Part shown: positions 8,421 to 17,017 of the stretch, one piece after another
Numbering within the stretch: position 1 is the stretch's first letter
Layout: each line of letters starts with the position of its first letter
NCBI RefSeq assembly: GCF_017377715.1
Contig: NZ_JAFVMF010000003.1
Location: 186,001 to 250,000 of the forward strand
Direction of reading: 5' to 3'
Length of the DNA stretch: 64,000 nt
Source of the DNA: Acetobacter sacchari
Lineage (GTDB): Bacteria > Pseudomonadota > Alphaproteobacteria > Acetobacterales > Acetobacteraceae
Translations under genes and position numbers: made by a program
Notes under the pieces: model-generated
Databases searched by the model: none
What the model was told of the DNA's origin: nothing
Seen by the model: only the letters and a program-made list of their open reading frames with translations

Positions 8421-8560
8421 TACAAGAAGGTCCACAATGGAGATGGACCGACGCGACTGAACTCCGCGGCCTACTGGCGCCAAGCGAATGGCAATCCGAC
8501 GTTAGTGCCCTTCTGGCTGTCCTCCGTCAGCGCTACCCAGACCTCTCGAACAGTAGCTAG
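8421..8560 (+). pseudogene. C-terminal remnant of a LysR regulator, frameshifted
   Basis: One frame reads HNGDGPTRLNSAAYWRQANGNPTL and a second frame then reads SALLAVLRQRYPDLSNSS. Together they match the end of the LysR protein encoded at 22406-23434, which has HDLDGPMRF...AYWRQANSNPSL...LRERYPDLS. The rest of the gene is absent. It is a truncated and frameshifted relic, not a functional gene, directly upstream of the transporter at 8569. Confidence 0.7.
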
Positions 8561-8568
8561 GTGGCGAG

Positions 8569-9489
8569 ATGTCCATCGGTATCAGCTTGATCGTCCTGCT
8601 AGCCGCGCTCTTGCATGCGAGCTGGAATGCATTGTTGCGCGCCGGTTCTGACCGTCTCTGGTCAATGACGATAATGTGTGTGGCGATCGCGATCGTTTGC
8701 GCGGGGTTGGCTCCCTTCGTTCCAGCTCCGGCAAAAGCCAGCTGGGAATATGCGCTCCTCTCGGCGCTGCTCCATGTCGGCTACAATCTCTTTTTGGTGC
8801 GAACTTACCGGAGCGGAGATCTCGGGCAAACCTACCCGATCTCGCGCGGCTCCTCGCCAGTTCTCGTATCGATCGGAGCGATGCTGTTCGCGGGCGAATT
8901 CCCCGATCCAATCGGCGCTTTCGGCGTCATGCTCGTTTCCGGAGGGATCGGATCGCTCGCTTTACAGGGGCGAACAATCGGATGGGGCAGCCTTCCCTAC
9001 GCGTTTGGAACGGGATGCTTCATCGCTGCCTATAGTGTGACCGACGGCATCGGCGTCCGTCTGTCCGGCTCGCCGATCGGTTATACGGTCTGGATGTGCC
9101 TGCTGTGGGGCGTGATGGCGCCGCCCGTCTATGCGGTCTTGCGCGACTGGCCCAGCCTCATGCGCGATCGACGAGAGACGGCGATCGCCGCCGGTGGCGG
9201 GATCGTATCGCTCGTTGCCTATGGTATTGTGATCTTTGCCATGTCGTGGGGGCCAATGGCATCGGTATCGGCGCTCCGTGAAACCAGCGTCGTATTCGCC
9301 GCGCTGATCGGCCGTATCTTTCTGAGCGAGCGGCTAACGACCTGGCGCATTGTTGCCTGCTGTGTGGTGGCGCTCGGCGCGATTCTGATCAGCCATGACG
9401 GTACCGCCGGGTCCGCTGCCCCGGTTGCTCACAGGTCTGATTTGCACTGGATGGGGACCGGCATGCAATCTGACCCCGTGGCGAAATAG
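8569..9489 (+). CDS. EamA/DMT-superfamily membrane transporter
   Basis: A 306-residue polytopic inner-membrane protein with about ten hydrophobic segments and the internal duplication of the drug/metabolite transporter superfamily. Landmarks are LLAALLHASWNALLR at 10-24 and LHVGYNLFLVRTYRSGDLGQTYPISRGSSP near 68-97, which resembles the EamA half-repeat signature. SALRETSVVFAALIGRIFLSERLT in the second half is the matching repeat. It would export or import a small metabolite. The C-terminal tail after ILISHDG is polar and may be altered at the junction with downstream IS debris. No clear operon partner. Confidence 0.8.
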   Translation: MSIGISLIVLLAALLHASWNALLRAGSDRLWSMTIMCVAIAIVCAGLAPFVPAPAKASWEYALLSALLHVGYNLFLVRTYRSGDLGQTYPISRGSSPVLVSIGAMLFAGEFPDPIGAFGVMLVSGGIGSLALQGRTIGWGSLPYAFGTGCFIAAYSVTDGIGVRLSGSPIGYTVWMCLLWGVMAPPVYAVLRDWPSLMRDRRETAIAAGGGIVSLVAYGIVIFAMSWGPMASVSALRETSVVFAALIGRIFLSERLTTWRIVACCVVALGAILISHDGTAGSAAPVAHRSDLHWMGTGMQSDPVAK

Positions 9490-9497
9490 ATGCTCGC

Positions 9498-9779
9498 GAA
9501 CACGGCGGCTGCGCATCGCACCGTCCAGGCGCGCGCTCACGCGGACGTGCTCCGCTCGAGTGAGGAGGTGGTGGCCGACCACGCCCGCTTCTTCGGGCGC
9601 AACCGGACCATCTATAATCCCTGACGCTACCTTCCGGTATTGGCCATGAAGCCCGGCACTCCGGAACGGCGCGCCCTTCGTGGGCTGGCACCTGCCGACA
9701 GCACTGGCCAAGCTGAGGCGGCGCGTCTGGGATCAGGTAACGAGGCTGACCGGCGGTTCGTACGCGTGCTGTCCCTGGT
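9498..9779 (+). pseudogene. IS21-family istA, C-terminal remnant
   Basis: A reading frame AAAHRTVQARAHADVLRSSEEVVADHARFFGRNRTIYNP, then a stop, then RYLPVLAMKPG matches the IstA C-terminal pattern (capsid-like beta strands, FGR-RTIY-PWHYLPVL-KPGALRNGAPF). The LRNGAPFVGWHLPTALAKLRRR portion is in a second frame, and EADRRFVRVLSLV returns to the first. An internal stop and at least two frame changes show a decayed fragment. Confidence 0.72.
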
Positions 9780-9850
9780 TGTGCGGATTCCGATGATGGC
9801 GCCCGTTTATTCCGATCGGATGGCGCCCAGATTTCCGATCTGATGCCGCC
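9780..9850. repeat. IS21-type terminal repeats
   Basis: Three successive imperfect repeats, ATTCCGATGATGGCGCCC, ATTCCGATCGGATGGCGCCC and TTTCCGATCTGATGCCGCCC, begin with TG at 9780. Multiple terminal repeats of this kind are typical of IS21-like ends. They lie just outside the istB tail on the minus strand and so mark the right end of that element, abutting the istA remnant of another copy. Confidence 0.6.
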
Positions 9851-9901
9851 CAGGCGGGAGCATCGTCGGCGGGTTCATCAGGGGCTAAGCAGAGGTCGGC
9901 G

Positions 9902-10048
9902 TTAAGCCTTTGCGGAGCGGCGGGTGCGGCGGAGCGACTCTCCGGCGAGCTCGATGCGGTGGGCGTTGTGGACCACGCGGTCGAGGATGGCGTCGGCGTA
10001 GGTGGTCTGGCCGATCGCGGCGTGCCAGGCGGACACGGGGAGCGGGCT
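9902..10048 (-). pseudogene. IS21-family istB, C-terminal remnant
   Basis: The last 48 codons of an IstB helper ATPase are recognisable: [32 protein letters not shown] and AGESLRR, ending at a TAA at 9902. The ATPase core upstream is missing. Sequence beyond about 10048 is unrelated, and an IS630 element begins at 10209. No function is expected. Confidence 0.78.
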
Positions 10049-10208
10049 GGGGATTGGCGAGCAGCCTGTCGCTGCCAAGCCCCTCGCCGCCGGCATAGCG
10101 CGGTCGGGAGTGGCGCTTAGGGCGGGGCGATTCGACCGCCCCGCGACAACGTTGGATGGGGAAAGGTCTGCCAACCTGAACAGCGTTCAGGATAATCGCA
10201 AAATACTA

Positions 10209-11256
10209 GAGCGAAATCCTACCTGTCTGGATCGTACCCGGCGGCACTGAAGTAGTTGGCACACTCGTCTGGCGTGAAGGTTTTGGAGAGCGTGCCGATG
10301 GTGTTCCACAGGGCTTCGACGGTCCGGGCGGCCGCTTTGCGCAGATAGGCCTTGAGCTTGGCGAAGGCGTTCTCGATGGGGTTGAAGTCCGGGCTGTAGG
10401 GCGGCAGGAACTTTAATGTGCCACCGGCCTGCTCGATGAGATGGCGGGTGCGCTCGCCCTTGTGGCTGGAGAGGTTGTGCATGATGACGACATCGCCTGG
10501 CCTCAACTCCGAAATCAGAACGCGCTCGATGTAGGTCTCGAAGGCGACCCGATTGATCGGGCCGTTCATGACGAACGGGGCGATCATCCCGTGATGGGCC
10601 AACCCGGCGATGACGGTTGCCGTGCGCCAGTGCCCGAAGGGTACGCCCATGCGCAGCCGCTGTCCGCGCGTGAAGCGGCCATGGGTGCGGGCCATATTGG
10701 TCTTGGCCCAGGTCTCATCGATAAAGACCAGGCGCTCGGGGTCGAGATCGATCTGTCCGTCGAACCAGGCCTGTCGTCGGCTCAGGATATCGGGCCGATC
10801 CTGCTCGCTTGCGTGCGCGGTCTTTTTTGCGCGTCAGCCCGTGTCGGGCGAAGAAGCGCTGCAGCGTGCCATGACCGAAGCTGTGGCCGACATCGATTAG
10901 GGCAGCGCGAAGCTCTGCGGTCGTCATGTCCGGTGTCTGCGCCAGAAGGCGACAGATCAACTCGTGCTGGGTTTCGATCCTGCTGGAGCGGCGGTCGCCG
11001 CCCAGCGCTCCGGGCGCGACATCCCCTTGGCGCCGATCCAAGGCTCGCCAGCGACTGACGCTCGCGGCGCTGACGCCGAACCGGGCTGCCGCGGCACGGT
11101 GGCTGGCACCCTCGGCGACAGCCGCCAGAACACGAGTTCGGAGATCAACTGAAAGGGCTCGCGACATGACGGCCAGCCTCCCCGCCGGCCGGCATCATGA
11201 ATCACAGATCAGCCGACGTGTGTACCCTCGCGATTCAATCAGATCGGGGAGCGCTC
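10209..11256 (-). mobile_element. IS630-family insertion sequence, complete
   Basis: About 1.05 kb bounded by TA dinucleotides at 10207-10208 and 11257-11258, the target duplication expected for IS630/Tc1 elements. The ends share GAGCG as the outer part of the inverted repeat. It carries one transposase in two frames. It lies just beyond the truncated istB remnant, so it may have inserted in the IS21 debris. Confidence 0.8.
10219..11167 (-). CDS. IS630-family transposase, two frames joined by +1 shift
   Basis: The first frame (10715-11167) encodes the N-terminal HTH: LRTRVLAAVAEGASHRAAAARFGVSAASVSRWR and the linker up to HGLTRKK. The catalytic DDE domain continues in another frame that can be read KKTAHASEQDRPD...QAWFDGQIDLDPERLVFIDETWAKTNMARTHGRF, through DVVIMHNLSSHKG to PPYSPDFNPIENAFAKLK. 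The shift falls at six consecutive A residues (minus strand; 10823-10828) where skipping one base restores the frame. IS630 relatives often express transposase by frameshifting at A runs, so this may be programmed rather than a defect. The IDE and HN(L)SSHK acidic/His region and PDFNPIE motif are all present. Confidence 0.8.
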
Positions 11257-11362
11257 TAGACCCTGTGTTGCGTCCAGAACCCCGGCTGGCGCCGCGGTGA
11301 TCGCAGGGCGGCGCCGGAGACCGGGGGAACGGCTGGTCGGTCTCTGACGCCAGCCGCCTGTC

Positions 11363-12268
11363 TCAATCTGCCGACCTTTGGCCATAGGCCGTCGGCGACA
11401 GCCCCGTGATGCGACTGAATGCGGTGCTGAAGGCGCTCACCGACCCATAGCCCGCCAATTTCGCGACTTCGATCATCGGACGCCTGCCCGACATCAGGAC
11501 GGCTTTAGCCAACGTCATGCGCCAAGCCGACAGATAGCCGATAGGCGAGACGCCGACGATCTCGGCGAAACGGGCCGCGAACCCGGCACGCGACATACCC
11601 GCTTCTTCAGCCAGGCGCGCGACGGTCCAGTCTCGCGACGGCTCCTTGTGCAACGCTCGAAGGGCACGACTGATGCGCAGATCGGCCAGGCCCGCCAGCA
11701 GTCCGGGACGCATGCCTTCCAGCTGATCGGCGCGATGGCGCAGCGATTCCACGAGAACTACCTCCAGCAGGCGGTCCAGCACCAGCGACCGACCTGGCCG
11801 ATCCGACGTAGCCTCCTCGTCGAGGAGACCCAGCAGCCGTCCCAGCCGCTGAGCGACAATGTCGGCCGCGCGGATGTGCACGATCGGCGAGAGTAGGCCC
11901 GCAATCTGATCGGCATTGGGCTCGGCGAACATGAAATGGCCCGCGAGAAATCGGGCGGCAGGCGCGGCGGGATCAACCCCCTGGAGGGCTTTCGGGTCAG
12001 CGAACAGCGCTTTCAGTCCAAGCGGCTTTACCTCCGGACCCGATCGCATGACCCACTCCGGTGGGTAGGCCATGATCATGAAGTCACCGGGGTGGAGCGT
12101 GACCCGGACATCGCCGCGTTCGAGAGTACACCCCCCTTCGATCATCTGTCCGAACACCACCGCCGCCACGGCTGGAAAGCCGATGGCCCACGGTTCTCGC
12201 GCGGAAATCATGCGCCAGCTCAATTCGCGTGGGCGCAGCAGGCCGACAACTTGCGACAAGGGATCCAA
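11363..12268 (-). CDS. AraC-family regulator with cupin-type effector domain
   Basis: A 301-residue regulator. Residues about 10-190 form the AraC-binding cupin-like domain (GDVRVTLHPGDFMIMAYPPEW). The C-terminal pair of HTH motifs is in DWTVARLAEEAGMSRAGFAARFAEIVG and PMIEVAKLAGYGSVSAFSTAFSRITGLSPTAY. It is divergent from the epimerase-like gene at 12360 across about 90 bp and probably controls it. A paralogous arrangement (AraC gene divergent from an SDR gene) recurs at 41453-43207. The ligand is unknown. Confidence 0.85.
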   Translation of the reverse strand: MDPLSQVVGLLRPRELSWRMISAREPWAIGFPAVAAVVFGQMIEGGCTLERGDVRVTLHPGDFMIMAYPPEWVMRSGPEVKPLGLKALFADPKALQGVDPAAPAARFLAGHFMFAEPNADQIAGLLSPIVHIRAADIVAQRLGRLLGLLDEEATSDRPGRSLVLDRLLEVVLVESLRHRADQLEGMRPGLLAGLADLRISRALRALHKEPSRDWTVARLAEEAGMSRAGFAARFAEIVGVSPIGYLSAWRMTLAKAVLMSGRRPMIEVAKLAGYGSVSAFSTAFSRITGLSPTAYGQRSAD

Positions 12269-12359
12269 TTGGACGCTCGATAATCAGATTTGGAGTTTAA
12301 GTTATAGATCGTCTGGTTAGCGACCGCTACCTTACCACGGATATCATGGGGAGGTCGGA

Positions 12360-13322
12360 ATGCGCGTCTTCATCACCGGCGCAAGCGGTTTCATTGGCCA
12401 GGCGGTGGTCAGAGAGCTTATCGGCGCCGGCCATCAGGTCGTCGGGCTGACGCGTTCAAAGAACGCCGCTCGGACACTCGCCGGACTTGGCGCTGAAGCC
12501 CATCAAGGCTCCCTATACGAGCTCGACACCCTGCGCGCCGGTGCGGCCGCCGCCGACGGCGTCATCCACCTGGCCTTCGTCCATGCGCCAGGCGACATCC
12601 CACTCGGACGGCGACTGGGCATTTTCCTTGGCGGCGCGCCGTCCGGCATCGTCGGCCGGTTCGGCGCGGCCATGACAGGCACAGACCGTCACGCAATCGA
12701 TGCACTGGGCGCGGCGCTGCAAGGCTCGGGGCGGCCCCTGGTCACGGTGTTCGGCGCCATGGGAATGGCCGAGGGACAGATCGCCACGGAAGACGACGAA
12801 CCGGACCCGCGCGCGCCGGGCTGGCTACGCTCGCAGACGGAGGCGACCGTCGCGGCTTGGGCCGAGAAAGGTGTCCGCGCGACGGTGGTCCGTCTCGCGC
12901 CCTCGGTTCACGGCGACGGCGACCGTGGTCTCGTCCCGAGGCTCCTCACCGTGGCGCGCAAGCGCAGGGGCTCGGGCTATGTTGGTGACGGCGAGAATCG
13001 GTGGAGCGCCATCCATCGCCTCGATGCGGCGGTCCTGCTGCGCCGAGCGCTGGAAGAGGGCCAAGCCGGCGCACGCTATCACGGCGTCGCCGAGGAAGGC
13101 ATTGCGTTCCGGGAGATCGCCAAGGTAATCGCACGACGACTGAACCTGCCCGCGATCAGCATGACGCGCGAAGAGGCGGCGCGTCGGTTCAGCTGGCTCG
13201 CCCCCTTCGCTGCCTATGACAACCCGATCTCCAGTCGGCTGACCCAGCAACGGCTCGAATGGCGGCCGATTCAAACCGGGCTGCTCGCCGATCTCGACCG
13301 CGAGGCGTATTTCCACGAATAG
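12360..13322 (+). CDS. NAD(P)-dependent epimerase/dehydratase-like extended SDR
   Basis: A 320-residue Rossmann-fold protein with GASGFIGQAVVREL at residues 7-20 (GxxGxxG cofactor motif) and D52/V65-type strands ending in DGVIHLAFVHAP. The canonical YxxxK pair is not obvious; SQTEATVAAWAEKG occupies the place, as in atypical NmrA-like extended SDRs. It has a good ribosome-binding site, GGGGAGG, 7 bp before the ATG. It may act on small aldehydes or ketones or as a redox sensor; no substrate can be named. Divergent from the AraC gene. Confidence 0.8.
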   Translation: MRVFITGASGFIGQAVVRELIGAGHQVVGLTRSKNAARTLAGLGAEAHQGSLYELDTLRAGAAAADGVIHLAFVHAPGDIPLGRRLGIFLGGAPSGIVGRFGAAMTGTDRHAIDALGAALQGSGRPLVTVFGAMGMAEGQIATEDDEPDPRAPGWLRSQTEATVAAWAEKGVRATVVRLAPSVHGDGDRGLVPRLLTVARKRRGSGYVGDGENRWSAIHRLDAAVLLRRALEEGQAGARYHGVAEEGIAFREIAKVIARRLNLPAISMTREEAARRFSWLAPFAAYDNPISSRLTQQRLEWRPIQTGLLADLDREAYFHE

Positions 13323-13559
13323 GCGGACCGGCGTCGCGGCCTCGACAACCACAACGACCAGCCGGGCAAACTCCACCACACTAACCGTTGGGCGATCGTC
13401 GCGTCCCAGATCAACGTCTGCCGAACTCAACGGCGTCAAGCTATATACCTGACTGCGCGATGCGCTCGAGCCAACGGCTGCTACTCACTCGAACGAACGG
13501 CTATGCGACTTGATACCGTGGGCGGACCCCCGCCTCGACGGCCGACCAGTTCCGCCAGA

Positions 13560-13860
13560 GCCAGGCCTTGGCGGCCGGATCGGTCGGGCCAAGCTGCAGG
13601 ATCTCGAACGGTACCGGCCGCAGCGCATGCAGGTCGAACGGCGGATCCGCCCTCTCGGCTACGGACGGCTGCATGTGCTGTCAGGCGCGAGAGCTATGGG
13701 GTGAACCGCAAGCGCGTCCAGCGGCTCTGTCGCGAGGAGAAGCTGACGGTGCGCCGGCGCGGCGGCCGCAAGCAGGTAATGGGAACGCGCCGCCCGACCG
13801 AGGCGGCGCTGATACCTAATCGGCGCTGGAGCCTGAAACGCCGCAGCCACCCGATGGATG
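13560..13860 (+). pseudogene. IS3-family transposase OrfB fragment, frameshifted
   Basis: One frame contains RRIRPLGYGRLHVLSGARAMG and a second contains YGVNRKRVQRLCREEKLTVRRRGGRKQVMGTRRPTEA followed by PNRRWSL, the region just before the integrase-like DDE domain of IS3-family OrfB. The catalytic core is missing and the frames are broken. A dead IS remnant. Confidence 0.72.
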
Positions 13861-14192
13861 CAGGCGCTAACAGGACCTAGCAGGAGAGCCAGCTGGCTAT
13901 GGTGGAACGCTCGCCGGCGAAAGCGTTCTTTGAGGTGCGGCCTCGACGGCGGCGAGCTCTCGGGCGTCAGACGCACCTCAAGCGCGCCCGGCATCTCGGC
14001 TAGCCGGTCGCGGAGCAAACGCGAACCCAGGTAGCCGCCCACGTGAGCAGTCTTGCGCAAGATTGCGACAGTGTGCGCAGGGCGTCGAGCGACGGAGCCA
14101 CCTCCATTTGGCAATGGAGCCCACAAATCGACCGCCTCGCTCCGAGAGCTAACGAGGCGGCAGGTCATTCTGGCTCTGGCGAGAAATGGATA

Positions 14193-14948
14193 ATGGAAAA
14201 CGTGATCACCAGTGAAGTCGAAGGCAAGGTCGCTATTGTGACGGGCGCGGCGAGCGGCATTGGTCGAGCTGTCGTGGAGTTGCTGCACGAGCGGGGGGCC
14301 AAGGTCGTGGCGGAGGACGTGAATCCAACCGTTCTTGATCTTGCTCAGGATGGCTTGGCGCCGCTCGTCGCCGACATTACTCAGGACGGGTCCGCCGAAG
14401 CGGCAGTCTTGTTTGCCGCCGAGAGATTCGGCGGCCTAGACATCCTCGTCAACAACGCCGGGCGGATCGTCTACAAGGATATCGTCGATCTCAGCCGTGG
14501 GGAGTGGGATTGGCAGATGCAGACCAACGTGACGGGAGCCTTCCTCCACTCGCGTGAGGCGCAAAAGGCGATGAGGCCCAGACGGTCCGGCGCGATCATC
14601 AACATCGCCTCTTACGCTTCTTTCTTCTCCTTCCCAGGCATCTCCGCCTACGCTGCCTCGAAGGGCGCGTTGGCGCAGCTCACCCGGACGCAGGCCTTGG
14701 AGGCGATCCCGTATGGCATCCGCGTCAATGCAATTGGTGTGGGTGACACCGTGACCAACATTCTCAACCACTTCCGCGAGGACGGTCGCGAGTTTCTGGC
14801 CGAACATGGCGGCAGGGCGCCGATCGGCCGTGCGGCGCACCCGCGAGAGATCGCCGAAATCGTTGCCTTCCTGGCTTCCGACCGGGCGAGCTTCATTGTC
14901 GGAGCTGTTCTGATGGCCGACGGCGGAATGAGCGTCCCCGTGGGATGA
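14193..14948 (+). CDS. Classical short-chain dehydrogenase/reductase
   Basis: A 251-residue SDR starting at 14193 (the frame is open further upstream, but the SDR fold begins here). Motifs are GAASGIGRAVVELL near 16-29 (TGxxxGxG), NNAG near 87, Ser in NIASYASFFSFPGISAYAASKGAL (catalytic Tyr and Lys as YAASK), and RVNAIGVGDT. The tail ends DGGMSVPVG. The next gene starts within its stop (ATGA overlap), so it is co-transcribed with an AraC-type regulator. The oxidised or reduced substrate is unknown. Confidence 0.88.
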   Translation: MENVITSEVEGKVAIVTGAASGIGRAVVELLHERGAKVVAEDVNPTVLDLAQDGLAPLVADITQDGSAEAAVLFAAERFGGLDILVNNAGRIVYKDIVDLSRGEWDWQMQTNVTGAFLHSREAQKAMRPRRSGAIINIASYASFFSFPGISAYAASKGALAQLTRTQALEAIPYGIRVNAIGVGDTVTNILNHFREDGREFLAEHGGRAPIGRAAHPREIAEIVAFLASDRASFIVGAVLMADGGMSVPVG

Positions 14949-15853
14949 ACGCCAAACCATTTCCGTATCCGAAGGCAAATTGGCTGCTCGGGCACTTGCC
15001 GGGCGAGCTGGTCGCTCATGCGGAAACAGGAGCTGGTGGCCTAATCGCGCACCTCATTACACACCGTACGATCGAGACTCCAGTGCTTGTGCCTGCGGTC
15101 GCGGAGCCTCTGCTGGTCTGGATTGCCACCGGCGCGGCCCGCGTGGAGGAGCGCGCCGACGACGGTGGCTGGCGCAGGATCGAAGTCGGCCCGGGCGATC
15201 TCTTTGTGGTCGACTCGGACGAGCCTTACGAGTTGCGTTGGCAAGCACTTGGGGAGTCCTTTCAGGCGCTGCATGTCTATTTGAGCGTCGCGCTCGTTGA
15301 GGCGGCAGCGCTCGCCCTCTACGGCCAGCGCCAGCGACCGAGCCTGCGCGAGCCATCCGGCGCTCGGGACGCATGGGTCTCGGCGCTGCTGGAAGTCATG
15401 CACCGCGAGATGACGCGTGTCGGGGTCCCCACGACGCTTCTGCTCGAAGGGGTGGGCCAGGCGCTAGCCGTATGTGTGCTGCGGACCTTCACGGACAGCA
15501 ACGTCCGTATCGAGCGCCGGGGCGCCCTACCGTCGATCCAGCTGCGCGCCGTCGTTCAGCATATGCGCGACCACCTCGCCGAGCCTTTCTCGCTCATCGT
15601 GCTCTCGTCGATCGCCGGGCTGAGCCCTTTCCACTTCAGCCGAGTGTTCAAACGATCAGCGGCCTCCTCGCCACGTGATTATTTCATCGGCCTGCGTGTC
15701 AAAGAGGCCCGCCGCTTGCTCCGTGAGACCACTATGCCGGTGATCGAGGTCGGCTTAGCGGTCGGCTACGAGAGCCCCAGCCACTTCGCTCAGATGTTTC
15801 GGCGCGCTACCGGAATGACGCCAACTCAGTTCCGCGGGGCTTCCTCATCGTGA
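14945..15853 (+). CDS. AraC-family regulator, cupin_6 type
   Basis: A 302-residue regulator with an N-terminal cupin-like domain (IEVGPGDLFVVDSDEPYELRW near 81-101). Its C-terminal AraC HTH pair comprises PFSLIVLSSIAGLSPFHFSRVFKRS and PVIEVGLAVGYESPSHFAQMFRRATGMTPTQFR. The start overlaps the SDR stop by 4 bp, so it is translationally coupled to the SDR and probably autoregulates the pair. Such proteins usually sense aromatic or aldehyde ligands; which one is not visible. Confidence 0.86.
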   Translation: MNAKPFPYPKANWLLGHLPGELVAHAETGAGGLIAHLITHRTIETPVLVPAVAEPLLVWIATGAARVEERADDGGWRRIEVGPGDLFVVDSDEPYELRWQALGESFQALHVYLSVALVEAAALALYGQRQRPSLREPSGARDAWVSALLEVMHREMTRVGVPTTLLLEGVGQALAVCVLRTFTDSNVRIERRGALPSIQLRAVVQHMRDHLAEPFSLIVLSSIAGLSPFHFSRVFKRSAASSPRDYFIGLRVKEARRLLRETTMPVIEVGLAVGYESPSHFAQMFRRATGMTPTQFRGASSS

Positions 15854-16010
15854 AGGGCAGCACGAATAAGTCGCCGCCGAAGTGCGGCAATGCAATGGTC
15901 CGCTCAACCTCACTCTGATCGCTCCGTAGCGCCTCGTCGAAGGTCGGCTCCAGTGTTGATGACCTTTGCCTCGAGGCGCATGCACGGAACGGATGGTCCG
16001 CCTCGAAATT

Positions 16011-16150
16011 GACAAGCGGAGAACGAACATGTTCGGGCGGCTCAAGGACCAGCGCCGCGTCGTGACCCGCTACGATCGTTGCACCCACACCGTCTTCTCT
16101 GCCATCTGCATTGCAGCCACCATCACCTTCTGGGCTCGATACAGATTCCT
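16011..16150 (+). pseudogene. IS5-family transposase, C-terminal tail
   Basis: The reading frame includes MFGRLKDQRRVVTRYDRCTH and then FSAICIAATITFW. This matches the conserved end of a different IS5-group transposase (MFGRLKDWRRIHTRYDRCAHTF). Only about 45 codons remain and the frame runs straight into the left end of the complete IS5 element at 16152. The stretch 15854-16010 upstream holds nothing else I can name. Confidence 0.72.
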
Positions 16151-16151
16151 A

Positions 16152-17014
16152 AAGGGTGTTATGTACTTTGGTGGCGGTTTGATTCATATCGGAGGGCATG
16201 ACGACTGCGCGCAAGCCGTATCCCTCTGATGTCAGCGACGACGAATGGTTGCTGGTGATGCCGTATCTGACGTTGATGACGGAGACGGCGCCGCAGCGGG
16301 AGCATTCGCTGCGCGAGCTGTTCAATGCGCTGCGCTATGTGATCCGCTACGGCATTGCCTGGCGGGCCATGCCCAACGACTTCCCCCCTTGGGCGGCGGT
16401 CTACCAGCAGGCGCAGCGCTGGATGGCGGCGGGATGCTTCGAAGCCCTGGCCCAGGATCTGCGGGTGCTGCTGCGCATGGCGTCTGGTCGGCCACCGGAC
16501 CCCACCGCTGCAATCATCGACAGCCGCACCCTGCGCTCGTCGCCCGAGGGCGGCACCCGTGCCGGGTATGACGGCGCCAAGCGCAAACGAGGGTCCAAGG
16601 TGCATCTGGCAGTGGATACGCTGGGCCATCTGCTGGCGCTGCACGTGACCCCGGGCGACGTTGGCGACCGCACGGCGGTGAAGCGCCTTGCCGCCGACAT
16701 CCAGGATGCAACCGGGGATACCGCCACGCTGGCTTATGTCGACCAGGGCTACACCGGCGATGTGGCGGCCAACGCGGCCGCTGCCGAGGGCATCGCCCTG
16801 CATGTGGACCGCCTCCCCGAGGCCAAGCGCGGGTTCGTGCTGCTGCCCAGGCGCTGGGTCGTGGAGCGATCCTTCGCCTGGGCCACACGTTGCCGCAGGT
16901 TGGTCAAAGACTACGAACGCTATGCCGCTACACTCGCCAGCTTCCACGTCATCGCGTTCGTCGGATACATGCTCAAACACGTAGCTCAGATCATGCAAGG
17001 TGCATAACACCCTC
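16152..17014 (+). mobile_element. IS5-family insertion sequence, complete
   Basis: 863 bp with terminal inverted repeats reading AAGGGTGTTATGTACTTTG on the left and GAGGGTGTTATGCACCTTG from the right. It is flanked by TA at 16150-16151 and 17015-17016, consistent with the TA duplication of the IS427-like branch of IS5. It holds one transposase gene. Confidence 0.82.
16198..17007 (+). CDS. IS5-family transposase
   Basis: A 269-residue DDE transposase in a single frame. The N-terminal DUF4096-like domain (PYPSDVSDDEWLLVMPYL and ALRYVIRYGIAWRAMPNDFPPW) precedes the catalytic domain. The first Asp lies in AIIDSRTLR, then GYDGAKRKRGSKVHLAVDTLGHLL. The second Asp lies in YVDQGYTGD and the Glu in RRWVVERSFAWATRCRRL. 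All three catalytic positions are present, so it should be active. Confidence 0.9.
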   Translation: MTTARKPYPSDVSDDEWLLVMPYLTLMTETAPQREHSLRELFNALRYVIRYGIAWRAMPNDFPPWAAVYQQAQRWMAAGCFEALAQDLRVLLRMASGRPPDPTAAIIDSRTLRSSPEGGTRAGYDGAKRKRGSKVHLAVDTLGHLLALHVTPGDVGDRTAVKRLAADIQDATGDTATLAYVDQGYTGDVAANAAAAEGIALHVDRLPEAKRGFVLLPRRWVVERSFAWATRCRRLVKDYERYAATLASFHVIAFVGYMLKHVAQIMQGA

Positions 17015-17017
17015 TAG

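Noticed and set aside
13659..14288. Minus-strand frame of 209 codons over the IS3 remnant
   Set aside because: Opposes the recognisable OrfB fragment and shows no convincing similarity.
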